Assembly (NCBI GenBank): GCA_902798545.1
Contig: CADBWQ010000008.1
Coordinates: forward strand, 62,001-126,000
Direction: 5' to 3'
From: Oscillospiraceae bacterium
GTDB taxonomy: Bacteria > Bacillota > Clostridia > Oscillospirales > Oscillospiraceae
DNA: 64,000 nt
Below the pieces are notes generated by a model that was not told the DNA's origin, ran no database searches, and was given only the letters and a program-made list of their open reading frames with translations. Every line of letters starts with the position of its first letter. The first letter of the stretch is position 1. Shown one piece after another: positions 1-7,995 of the stretch. Position numbers and translations under genes: made by a program.

Positions 1-159
1 TCAATGAATTTCTTTGATTTATTGAACTATTTGTTGTTTTTTGCTTTTTTGGTTTTTTGTGTCTTTTCGATAGTTCCTTTTGAAAATTGTCGCAGTGCAT
101 AAAAATAAGCACTATATTTTGTGCAATTTTCATATATGTCTCTTTGTCTGCAAACAATC

Positions 160-190
160 AGCGCAGAGGCCCTGTGGATTCCTCTGCGCT
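160..190. terminator. Hairpin downstream of the DeoR-type gene
   Basis: A perfect 10-bp stem (AGCGCAGAGG at 160-169, CCTCTGCGCT at 181-190) lies about 20 bp beyond the regulator's stop codon. The T-tract is short on both strands, so termination is likely but not strong. The A+T-rich stretch 1-159 upstream of it shows no convincing gene. Confidence 0.6.
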
Positions 191-212
191 TTCGTGCTGT
201 TTCCGGATGCTT

Positions 213-986
213 TCATTCCTGCGCATACAGGATTTTAATCTTTCTCCTTTCCGCAAAAGCGGCGAAGTCTTCCGGGAGCCGCTGATCCGTGATGATTGTA
301 TTCACGTTTTCAAGGCCGTCAAAAAGATGATTCGCAGTCCCTTCGAACTTTGTGTGATCCGCCACAATAATCTTTGTCTGCGCGCTCTTGAGCATCTGTC
401 TGCGGACATTGGCCTCGCTGATGTGGTTATCGGAGAGGCCGAATTCCACACTCACTTTTGGGCAGCTGATGAAGGCTTTGTCGGCATAATAGTGCCGCAG
501 TGCCTCTACCGTGTTTGGGTCGGCAAAGGAAGATGTTCTGCGTCGGAAGACTCCGCCGATCCCCACGACGCTGATATTGGTGTTAGCCTCACTGAACAGA
601 TTACAGATGGCGAGGGAGTTGGTGATAAGCGTTACGTTCATCTGCCGGGTAAGGATTGCCTCTGCAATGGCGAGACAGGTGGTGGAAGAATCCAGCATGA
701 CCATATCATTTTCCTGAATTTCCCGGATGGCAACATCCGCCATACGCTCCTTGGTGTGCTGCATATAGGACTTGCGCAGTTCGATGGGATAGCCCTTGTC
801 GTATTTTTCAACCAAATAGGCGCCCCCGTGGGTACGGACCAGCTTCCCTGCCGATTCCATCTCTCTGAGGTCGCGCCGGATGGTCTCTTCGCTGCAGTCC
901 AGCGCTTCACTCAGGCTGGGAACCAGGACAAACCCGGCTTTCCGGATTTCCTGATCAATCAGGTTTTGTCGTTCGATTTTCAGCAT
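213..986 (-). CDS. DeoR/GlpR-family transcriptional regulator
   Basis: A 257-aa sugar-metabolism-type repressor. Residues 1-55 form the DeoR helix-turn-helix, with the hallmark EETIRRDLREME near residues 33-44. The rest is a DeoR C-terminal sensor domain, which in this family binds phosphorylated sugars; a GGVFRRRT segment and a DHTKF segment are visible. The ATG at 986 has an AGGAG site just upstream. The gene diverges from the MTR-kinase operon, so it most likely represses that operon and itself, with a sugar phosphate such as an MTR- or 5-deoxyribose-derived intermediate as inducer (inference). A perfect 15-bp palindrome overlaps its own -35 box. Confidence 0.9.
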   Translation of the reverse strand: MLKIERQNLIDQEIRKAGFVLVPSLSEALDCSEETIRRDLREMESAGKLVRTHGGAYLVEKYDKGYPIELRKSYMQHTKERMADVAIREIQENDMVMLDSSTTCLAIAEAILTRQMNVTLITNSLAICNLFSEANTNISVVGIGGVFRRRTSSFADPNTVEALRHYYADKAFISCPKVSVEFGLSDNHISEANVRRQMLKSAQTKIIVADHTKFEGTANHLFDGLENVNTIITDQRLPEDFAAFAERRKIKILYAQE

Positions 987-1073
987 GATTCTCTCTCCTG
1001 ACAGTCACAAAAGCAATGTGCGCCTTATTTGGAGTCTGTTTTTGAATTCAGATCCGTTTTCTGTATTAATTTT

Positions 1074-1103
1074 ATTATACAACACGGTTTGACGTGCCGT
1101 CAA
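1074..1103 (-). promoter_or_regulatory. Promoter of the DeoR gene with palindromic operator
   Basis: On the minus strand TTGACG (1103-1098) and TATAAT (1079-1074) are 18 nt apart. TTGACG-TGC-CGTCAA at 1089-1103 is a perfect inverted repeat covering the -35 box, a good candidate for an autoregulatory operator. Confidence 0.55.
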
Positions 1104-1158
1104 TTTTTACTTTCCTTTTTCTGTTTTCAGTTTGTGTGCCTGTTTTTTTTGGTTGCTG

Positions 1159-1187
1159 TTGACTTTTGACCGTTTCTGGTGTAAAGT
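1159..1187 (+). promoter_or_regulatory. Promoter of the MTR-kinase operon
   Basis: TTGACT (1159-1164) and TAAAGT (1182-1187) are separated by exactly 17 nt, about 60 bp upstream of the first start codon. A second TTGAC lies 2 nt further on. Confidence 0.5.
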
Positions 1188-1248
1188 TTGATTATAAGCG
1201 ACCGATTTAAAGCAACTGTCATTGGACTGCAGATGTCAGGAGGCTTCC

Positions 1249-2454
1249 ATGCGCGACTTTAGTTCTTTTTTTCTCATGAGTACAGAGGATGTCCGGCGCT
1301 ATGCCGTTGAGGTCCTTCACCGTTTTGCGCCCGATGAGGAGACGGAATGCCGTGAAATCGGTGACGGCAACATCAATTATGTCTTTCAGGTTCGTTCCCT
1401 TTTGGACGGGCATTCTGTCATTGTCAAGCAGGCAGACCGCCTGCTCCGTTCCTCAGGCCGCCCGCTGGACCTCTACCGCAACAAGATCGAGGCGCGGATT
1501 CTGCAGCTTGAGGGCGAGCTTGCCCCTGGCTATGTACCTGAGGTGTATTATTATGATGAAGCCATGGCCGCAACCTCCATGGAAGATGTCTCTTCCTGCC
1601 GCAATCTCCGCAAGGAACTGATGGAAAACCGGGTTTACTCCCATCTGAGCGAAGGGATCTCCAGTTTTCTGGCGGACACGCTCCTGCCCACCACCGATCT
1701 TGTGCTGGACGCGGAAGAAAAAAAGCAGCGCGTCCGGTTCTTTACCAATCCGGAACTCTGCAAGATTACAGAAGATCTGGTTCTGACTGAGCCTTACTAT
1801 GATTATAAGGGCCGCAATATCATTACGGCCGGTAATGAGGCTTTTGTCAGGACTTTTCTCTATGAGGACGAAGCGCTCCTCGCTGCCGTTGCGAGTCTGC
1901 GTCTCAACTTCATGAACAATGCCCAGGCGCTTTTGCATGGGGATCTTCACTCCGGCTCCATTTTCATCAATGAGCAGGAGCTGAAAGTCCTGGATCCGGA
2001 ATTTGCTTTTTACGGCCCGATGGGTTACGACATCGGCAATGTTATCGGGAACCTCTTCTTTGCCTGGGCAAACAAGGCTTTCACCTGTCCCGAACAGGAG
2101 ACTGTTATCAATGCGCTGGCACAGAGCATTGCGGAGATCTGGGACAAGACCGGTGAAAAGCTCGCCCTCCGTTATGATGAACTGGTCACATTCCCGCTCT
2201 ATCGTACTCCAGCCTTCCGGAAAGCCTGGTTGGATTCCGTGATGGCCGACTCCGCCGGCTATGCCGGAACGGAGATCATCCGCCGTACGGTGGGGGACTC
2301 CAAGGTCATGGAACTCAATTCCGTGACAGATCTCACACTGAAGCTGCCCATGGAACGCGCCCTTATCAAGCTCGGCATTGCCCTCATCAAGCAGCGGAAA
2401 AGCTTCCGGCGCGGACGGGATCTCACGGATCTTTTCCGCCTCATCCTCGCATAA
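1249..2454 (+). CDS. mtnK: S-methyl-5-thioribose kinase (MtnK-like)
   Basis: A 401-aa kinase of the protein-kinase/APH fold that phosphorylates 5-methylthioribose, and in the DHAP shunt also 5-deoxyribose, at C1. GDGNINYVF near residue 38 is the nucleotide-binding loop of MTR kinases. HGDLHSG near 230 is the catalytic loop and VLDPEFAFYGPMGYDIG near 247 is the metal-binding segment. Length is normal for the family. I chose the ATG at 1249 over an upstream TTG (1222) because AGGAGG lies 5 nt before it. It is the first gene of a co-directional operon. Its true substrate (methylthioribose, deoxyribose or both) cannot be read from sequence. Confidence 0.85.
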   Translation: MRDFSSFFLMSTEDVRRYAVEVLHRFAPDEETECREIGDGNINYVFQVRSLLDGHSVIVKQADRLLRSSGRPLDLYRNKIEARILQLEGELAPGYVPEVYYYDEAMAATSMEDVSSCRNLRKELMENRVYSHLSEGISSFLADTLLPTTDLVLDAEEKKQRVRFFTNPELCKITEDLVLTEPYYDYKGRNIITAGNEAFVRTFLYEDEALLAAVASLRLNFMNNAQALLHGDLHSGSIFINEQELKVLDPEFAFYGPMGYDIGNVIGNLFFAWANKAFTCPEQETVINALAQSIAEIWDKTGEKLALRYDELVTFPLYRTPAFRKAWLDSVMADSAGYAGTEIIRRTVGDSKVMELNSVTDLTLKLPMERALIKLGIALIKQRKSFRRGRDLTDLFRLILA

Positions 2455-2471
2455 GCAGGGAGGTTCTTTTT

Positions 2472-3524
2472 ATGGAACGCAAGGATCAGAACATGCCCTT
2501 TCTCCTGCGGTATGAAAATGTAGCCTGGTATGAGGACGGAAAAGTCCGTATCCTCGACCGCCGCATCTTTCCGACGGAAGTCCGGTTCGTCGAGTGCAAA
2601 ACCTATCAGGAGGTCCGACAGGCAATTGCCGATATGGTAACGCAGAGTGCCGGGCCTTATACCGCCGTCGGCATGGGTATGGCTCTTGCCGCCTGGCAGG
2701 TGCGAGGGGAAGCTAAGGAGAAGCAGATCTCCTTTCTCCAACAGGCCGCCTACGATCTGGCTCATGCCCGTCCCACGACAGCCAACCGCTACGGTCAGAT
2801 CACCTTCCGTGCGGCAGAACTGGCGGAAGCTGCCCTGGAAGAGGGCCGGGATCCCATCGACGCTATCGTAACTTCAACCGTAGATTCCCTCAACCGCCGC
2901 TACAGCACCATGCAGATCGTCGGCAACTATCTTGCCGAACTCATCCCCCAGGGGGGAAGTATCCTGACCCAGTGCTTTGGGGAGACCATCATCGGCACGC
3001 TCATCCGTGCTTCCAGGGAACAGGGAAAGGATTTTCGGGTCTACTGTGCGGAGACCCGCCCCTATCTGCAGGGCGCCCGGCTCACCTCCAGCTGCTTTGC
3101 CGAGATGGGTTTTGAGACCACGGTCCTCACCGACAACATGATCGCCTATGCCATGCAGAACGAAGGCATCGACCTCTTCACCTCCGCTGCGGATTCTATC
3201 GCCCGCGATGGCCACATCGCCAACAAGATCGGTACCTTCCAGATAGCGATCCTGGCCAAGTATTTCGGCATTCCCTACTATGTCACCGGCATTCCGGACA
3301 GGGAGAAGTACTCCAGAGACGACATTGTCATCGAGATGCGTGACCCGGACCAGGTACTCCGCTACCGCGGAATCCCGAACTGCCTGCCCCAGGTCAAGGC
3401 AATTTATCCCTCTTTCGACATTGTGCCTCCGCATCTGATCTCGGGCGCGGTGACGGACAAGGGGGTCTATGTCCCCTATCTTCTGGACAGTTACTTTGAC
3501 GGTGAGGCCAGAACCTTCTATTAA
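2472..3524 (+). CDS. mtnA: S-methyl-5-thioribose-1-phosphate isomerase-like protein
   Basis: A 350-aa member of the eIF-2B alpha/MtnA aldose-1-phosphate isomerase family. It would convert methylthioribose-1-P (or 5-deoxyribose-1-P) to the ribulose-1-P. The catalytic cysteine is in ILTQCFGE (Cys168) and the catalytic aspartate in SAADSIARDG (Asp241), followed by the conserved NKIGT. The flanks differ from textbook MtnA (TQC for THC, AADSI for GADRI), so it is a divergent member, perhaps a 5-deoxyribose-1-P isomerase. GGGAGG lies 8 nt before the ATG and it follows mtnK by 17 bp. A C-run/G-run at 2946-2957 is a coding coincidence. Confidence 0.8.
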   Translation: MERKDQNMPFLLRYENVAWYEDGKVRILDRRIFPTEVRFVECKTYQEVRQAIADMVTQSAGPYTAVGMGMALAAWQVRGEAKEKQISFLQQAAYDLAHARPTTANRYGQITFRAAELAEAALEEGRDPIDAIVTSTVDSLNRRYSTMQIVGNYLAELIPQGGSILTQCFGETIIGTLIRASREQGKDFRVYCAETRPYLQGARLTSSCFAEMGFETTVLTDNMIAYAMQNEGIDLFTSAADSIARDGHIANKIGTFQIAILAKYFGIPYYVTGIPDREKYSRDDIVIEMRDPDQVLRYRGIPNCLPQVKAIYPSFDIVPPHLISGAVTDKGVYVPYLLDSYFDGEARTFY

Positions 3525-3599
3525 TTCCCTGCATTAAGCGCTTTCTCACCTTTGTTATACATATTAATCTTTTAATACATTATAAAAAGGAGAACTGCC

Positions 3600-4586
3600 A
3601 TGAAAGTCTACGTCCGCGCCCCCTATCCCGAAAACCGTCTTGACGAGCTGAAGGAGCTGTTTGACGAAGTTTTGTATGAGCCCTGGAACGACACCGGCGA
3701 GCGGTATTATGAAGACGAGATGCTGGAGCATCTGCTTAAGGAACAGCCTGATGTCCTCATCACCGAGCTTGACCGCGTAACCGAAAAGGTCCTGAACGGC
3801 TACAAGGGCCTGAAGCTCATCGGCGACTGCCGTGCCACCCCGGCCAATCTGGACATCTCTGCATGCACAAAGGCCGGCGTTCCGGTTCTCTGCACCCCCG
3901 GCCGCAACAATCAGGCAGTGGCAGAACTGGTCGTCGCTTTGATCATCATGCACATGCGCCACGGTCTTGAGTCGATCCAGTGGATCAAGGATGGCAAGTG
4001 GGTCGCAGGAACCACGCCGTACTTTACCTGGATGGGTCATGAGCTTCAGGGTAAGCGGGTCGGCCTGGTCGGCTTCGGCGCAGTGAGCCAGGCCGCGGCA
4101 AAGATCCTCGACGGTTTCGACTGCGACGTCTGCTACTACGATTACAAGGGCCGCGCCTATGGGCACTACACCCCGCTCTCACTGGAAGATCTCTTCGCCA
4201 CCTGCGATGTGGTTTCTCTCCATCTGCCCGTCAGCGATTCTACCCGCGGTCTTGTGACCGAAGAACTGTTGCGCACCATGAAGAAAGACGCACTGTTTGT
4301 CAATGCCGGGCGCTCCGCACTGGTGGATACCCAGGGCCTGATCCGGGTTCTTAACGACAGAGCCATCGCCGGTGCAGTTCTCGACGTCCTGGACAATGAG
4401 CCTCCCACGGCTGAAGATCTTGAGATCATGAACTGCCCCAACGTGATCCTCACCCCGCACATCTGCGGTGCCACCTACGAGGTTACCAATCATCAGGCAG
4501 ATATTCTCAATGCCCGCATCCGCCAGTGGCTGGCAGGAGAGAACCTGTCCAAGATCGTCTACAACCGCGACGTCCTCTCGCGCTGA
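3600..4586 (+). CDS. D-isomer-specific 2-hydroxyacid dehydrogenase
   Basis: A 328-aa NAD-dependent dehydrogenase of the phosphoglycerate/hydroxypyruvate reductase family. The Rossmann motif GLVGFGAVSQ is near residue 155. The catalytic triad is visible as Arg in NAGRSALVD, Glu in DVLDNEPP and His in LTPHICGAT. Length is that of the short forms without an ACT domain. It starts 75 bp after the isomerase, behind AAGGAG, and is followed at 3 bp by the FGGY kinase, so dehydrogenase and kinase are probably translationally coupled. Neither step is needed by the minimal DHAP shunt. It may handle a side branch such as oxidation of an aldonate or reduction of a keto acid; the substrate is unknown. Confidence 0.8.
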   Translation: MKVYVRAPYPENRLDELKELFDEVLYEPWNDTGERYYEDEMLEHLLKEQPDVLITELDRVTEKVLNGYKGLKLIGDCRATPANLDISACTKAGVPVLCTPGRNNQAVAELVVALIIMHMRHGLESIQWIKDGKWVAGTTPYFTWMGHELQGKRVGLVGFGAVSQAAAKILDGFDCDVCYYDYKGRAYGHYTPLSLEDLFATCDVVSLHLPVSDSTRGLVTEELLRTMKKDALFVNAGRSALVDTQGLIRVLNDRAIAGAVLDVLDNEPPTAEDLEIMNCPNVILTPHICGATYEVTNHQADILNARIRQWLAGENLSKIVYNRDVLSR

Positions 4587-4589
4587 ACC

Positions 4590-6038
4590 ATGGACTACGA
4601 CCTCCTCATCGACCTCGGCACTGGCAGCACCCGTGCCGCCCTGGTGGACCGCAGCGGAAAAATACTCGCCATGCGCAGTTTTCTAAACCGCTATTACCGG
4701 GACGAGGCCTACCCGGATGCCCAGTTTTTCCTGCCCCAGGAATGGCAGTCCGAGATCCTCCGTCTCTGTCTGGATCTTCATGCCGAGCATCCGGATATCC
4801 AGGTCCGCTGTGTCTCCGCCGCCGGAGCAAGACAGAGCATTGTCCTCCTGGACGCTGCGGGAAAGCCCTTCTTCGGGCTGCCGAACATCGACAACCGCGG
4901 CCGGGAATTCATGGGGGACATCGGTCCGCAGGATCTTATCTATCGTTGTTCCGGAAAGTGGGTCACGGAGGATTTTCCCGCGGCGAAACTCCTTGGCCTG
5001 CGCAAACGGCGTCCGGAGCTTTACAACAGGATTCACACCGTTTTGAGCCTTAGCGGCTTCATCGCCTGGATCTTCACGGGCATCTCCTGTTTTGAGCCTT
5101 CTCAGGCCTGTGAAACCCAGCTCTATGACCTTGAAAAGGGCACTTGGTCTGATTATCTCTGTAAAATCTACGGCATTGATCGTGCATTTCTCCCGCCTCT
5201 AAAAATGGCTGGGGAGTATGTCGGTCCCATCCTTCCGGATCTGGCGGAAGATCTCGGCATGCGTCGGGATGCCCGCTTCGTCGTCGGCGGTGCCGACACC
5301 CAGTGCGGCCTGCTGCAGACAGGGATCATGCCCGGGGACATCGCAATTGTATCCGGCACCACCACCCCTGTTACCGCACTTGTGGACCACAAATTCTATG
5401 ACGAGCAGCAGCGCGTATGGGTGGATGCAAACCTCTGTGCACAGGGCTATCTGATCGAGATGAACCCCGGTGTTACGGGACTGAACTATCAGCGCATCAA
5501 AGATGTTCTGGCTCCGGACCTCAGCTACGAGGAACTGGAGCAGGCATACAGCCGCAAACAGAGCTTCCTTGCCACGGCTTCCTTCAGTTCCCTGCTCTTT
5601 TACGAGCGGCGCTCTCTGCGCCACGGCGGATTCTTCCTCCCCTCTCCCTGGCCGGACAACATGACAAGGGTCGATCTGCTCTGGGCGGCACTTGCCGATA
5701 TTGCCTGTTCCACCTATGAGCAGCTGCAGCGGCTCATTGATCTCAGTCGCCATCAAAGGGACTACGTCTTTGGCTGCGGCGGAGGCCTCCGCTCCGGGAC
5801 CCTCTGCCAGATGATTGCCGATCTCTCCGGGCTGGAACTGCGGCTTCTTCCCGGCTTTGATCAGGCTACACTCTACGGACTGACGGTTCTGTGCAACCAT
5901 GCCTGCCATACCGACACCACCGCCATGGAGGGTTCTGTCCTGCGCTTTACCCCGGGCAGCAGCGACCTCATCCGGCGCTATCACGAACGCTGGCGCGAGG
6001 AACGCCTGTCTCTCAATCCACCTGTCAGTAATAACTGA
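4590..6038 (+). CDS. FGGY-family carbohydrate kinase
   Basis: A 482-aa ATP-dependent sugar kinase. The N-terminal phosphate-1 motif is LLIDLGTGSTR (residues 5-15), the central ATPase motif is GGADTQCGLLQTG near 232 with SGTTTP near 255, and the C-terminal adenosine motif is VFGCGGGLRSG near 390. Length is typical. FGGY kinases act on ribulose, xylulose, fuculose, glycerol or AI-2 type substrates; which one applies cannot be read here. It sits between the hydroxyacid dehydrogenase and the class II aldolase. A ketose-1-phosphate made by it could feed the same aldolase, parallel to the MtnK/MtnA entry (inference). Confidence 0.85.
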   Translation: MDYDLLIDLGTGSTRAALVDRSGKILAMRSFLNRYYRDEAYPDAQFFLPQEWQSEILRLCLDLHAEHPDIQVRCVSAAGARQSIVLLDAAGKPFFGLPNIDNRGREFMGDIGPQDLIYRCSGKWVTEDFPAAKLLGLRKRRPELYNRIHTVLSLSGFIAWIFTGISCFEPSQACETQLYDLEKGTWSDYLCKIYGIDRAFLPPLKMAGEYVGPILPDLAEDLGMRRDARFVVGGADTQCGLLQTGIMPGDIAIVSGTTTPVTALVDHKFYDEQQRVWVDANLCAQGYLIEMNPGVTGLNYQRIKDVLAPDLSYEELEQAYSRKQSFLATASFSSLLFYERRSLRHGGFFLPSPWPDNMTRVDLLWAALADIACSTYEQLQRLIDLSRHQRDYVFGCGGGLRSGTLCQMIADLSGLELRLLPGFDQATLYGLTVLCNHACHTDTTAMEGSVLRFTPGSSDLIRRYHERWREERLSLNPPVSNN

Positions 6039-6069
6039 ACGATAAATACTTTTATGGAGGAAACTGAAC

Positions 6070-6735
6070 ATGTTAATGCAAGAAGAACGCGAATTGATCG
6101 TCGAAATCGGTAAGCAGATGAGCACTTCCGGCCTCTGCCCCGGCACCAGCGGCAACCAGAGCATCTACAACCCCGAGCTCGGCCTGATGGCCATCAAACC
6201 CTCCGGAATCGGCTATATGGAGACGACACCGGAAGACATCGTCGTCATGGACCTGGAGTCCCATGTGGTAGACGGCAAACGCAAGCCGTCCAGCGAGTGG
6301 GATATGCATACGGAGTTCTATAAGAACAAGCCAAACTGCCGCGCCATCGTCCACACCCATCAGCGCTTCTGCACCACCTTTGCCGTCCTGGGTATGCCGA
6401 TCCAGGCGGTGCATTATGTACTGGCGGATGCCAACTGCTATGAAATTCCCTGTGCCCCCTATCACACCTTTGGAACACCGGAGCTGGCCCAGGATGCGGT
6501 CAAAACCTGTGGCACCGGTGATGCGGTCCTGCTGGCCAACCATGGCATCGTCGTATGCGGCAAGAACCTGAAGAGCGCCTTCGGCCTCGCAAAGAATCTG
6601 GAATACATCGCGGAACTGCAGTATCGTGCCCTGTGCATCGGCAAACCCAACGTCCTGGGCAAGGCAGAGATGGATGAAGTATTCGAGGGCTTCAAGTCCT
6701 ACGGACAGCCCGCCAGCGGCAAGACCGGTTATTGA
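6070..6735 (+). CDS. Class II (fuculose-1-P type) aldolase, probable DHAP-shunt aldolase
   Basis: A 221-aa zinc-dependent aldolase/adducin-family protein. PGTSGNQS near residue 24 is the phosphate-binding loop. The acid/base Glu is in SSEWDMHTE near 76. The zinc histidines are in IVHTHQRF near 96 and LLANHGIVV near 157. In the DHAP shunt this enzyme (Ald2/DrdA type) splits 5-methylthioribulose-1-P or 5-deoxyribulose-1-P into DHAP and an aldehyde. Next to mtnK and mtnA this is the most economical role, with fuculose-1-P aldolase as the alternative. TGGAGG lies about 10 nt upstream of the ATG. Confidence 0.8.
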   Translation: MLMQEERELIVEIGKQMSTSGLCPGTSGNQSIYNPELGLMAIKPSGIGYMETTPEDIVVMDLESHVVDGKRKPSSEWDMHTEFYKNKPNCRAIVHTHQRFCTTFAVLGMPIQAVHYVLADANCYEIPCAPYHTFGTPELAQDAVKTCGTGDAVLLANHGIVVCGKNLKSAFGLAKNLEYIAELQYRALCIGKPNVLGKAEMDEVFEGFKSYGQPASGKTGY

Positions 6736-6764
6736 TCTTCCGGTTATGAACAGAGGAGGACTAT

Positions 6765-7943
6765 ATGAATTCCTTTGATTTTTACAGTCCCACGTATTTT
6801 GTCTTCGGCCGTGACCGTGAGAATGAAGCGGGCCGCTATGTCAAGAAGTTCGGCGGCAGCCGCGTCATGATCGTCTACGGTGGACAGTCCGCCAAGAAAT
6901 CCGGCCTGCTGGACAGGGTCAAGGACTCTATTGCGGCTGAAGGCCTGAGCTCCATCGAACTCGGCGGCGTCAAGCCCAACCCGCGCAGCGGCCTCGTATA
7001 TGACGGCATCTCCCTGGCCCGCCAGGAGAAGGTCGATTTCCTTCTTGCCATCGGCGGCGGCAGTGTTATCGACACCGCCAAAACCATCGCCATGGGTGTC
7101 CCCTACGAGGGAGACTTCTGGGACTTCTTCTCCGGCAAGACTCCGGACACGGCTCTTCCTGTCGGCGTGGTGCTGACCATCGCCGCCTCCGGCTCCGAGG
7201 GTTCCCCCAACGCCATCGTCACCAATGAGAAGACCCTGGAGAAGACGGCCGCTGAGGCTGACTGTATCCGTCCGAAGTTCTCCATCATGGACCCGGTGCT
7301 CACCGAGAGTCTGCCGCCTTTCCAGACCGCCTGTGGCATTACCGATATCATCTCCCACGCTTTTGAGCGTTACTTCACACCCACCAAGGACGTGGAAACG
7401 ACGGATCGCATGCTGGAGGGCATCGTCCTCGCCATGATGCACGAGGGCAGACGCGTAATGAAGAACCCTCACGACTATGAGGCTCGCGCCAACATCATGT
7501 GGGCCGGCATGGTCGTCCACAACGATGTGATGGGCGTTGGAAGAAAGCAGGACTGGAACAGCCACCATTTGGAGCATGTGCTTTCTGCTGTCTATGACTG
7601 TGCCCACGGCGCAGGTCTCTCCGTCATCATGCCCGCGTGGATGAGCTATTGCGTAGAGCACAGCGACGCTCTGCGCTTTGCCCAGATGGCCACTCGTATC
7701 TTCGGTTGCCAGATGGATTTTGATGATCCCAAACGCACGGCCCGCGAGGGTGTCGAAGCCTTCAAGAATTTCCTGCGGGAGCTGAATATGCCGCTGACCT
7801 TTGCAGAAATCGGCGCGGATCCCGAGTCCATCCCCCGTCTCGTAGAGATGAACAACATCGGTGAAGGTGTCACCGGCGGCTATGTCGGTCTCGACCGCGC
7901 TGCGCACTTTGAAATCTACGAAATTGCCGCTGGTCTGCGCTGA
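6765..7943 (+). CDS. Iron-containing alcohol dehydrogenase
   Basis: A 392-aa group III metal-dependent alcohol dehydrogenase of the butanol-dehydrogenase (BdhA/YugJ) type. The NAD(P) loop is AIGGGSVIDTAK near residue 88. The iron site is built from Asp and His in GITDIISHAFE near 188 and the histidines of NSHHLEHVL and DCAHGAG near 268-285. Immediately downstream of the aldolase, its likely job is to reduce the aldehyde released (methylthioacetaldehyde to 2-methylthioethanol, or acetaldehyde to ethanol), which removes a toxic product and recycles NADH (inference). Confidence 0.88.
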   Translation: MNSFDFYSPTYFVFGRDRENEAGRYVKKFGGSRVMIVYGGQSAKKSGLLDRVKDSIAAEGLSSIELGGVKPNPRSGLVYDGISLARQEKVDFLLAIGGGSVIDTAKTIAMGVPYEGDFWDFFSGKTPDTALPVGVVLTIAASGSEGSPNAIVTNEKTLEKTAAEADCIRPKFSIMDPVLTESLPPFQTACGITDIISHAFERYFTPTKDVETTDRMLEGIVLAMMHEGRRVMKNPHDYEARANIMWAGMVVHNDVMGVGRKQDWNSHHLEHVLSAVYDCAHGAGLSVIMPAWMSYCVEHSDALRFAQMATRIFGCQMDFDDPKRTAREGVEAFKNFLRELNMPLTFAEIGADPESIPRLVEMNNIGEGVTGGYVGLDRAAHFEIYEIAAGLR

Positions 7944-7995
7944 TCCGTCCGGTTACAATTTAAGAATTTGAAACTTGGAAAGGAGAATCTGAGCA

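Noticed and set aside
1222..1248. Nine extra N-terminal codons of the MTR kinase from a TTG
   Set aside because: AGGAGG lies inside this stretch, 5 nt before the ATG at 1249, which is the better start.
2944..2958. An ATCCCCCAGGGGGG sequence resembling the C-run/G-run operators
   Set aside because: It lies inside the mtnA reading frame (Ile-Pro-Gln-Gly-Gly) with no promoter elements at the expected spacing. It shows that the core alone can arise by chance and that the full layout is needed.
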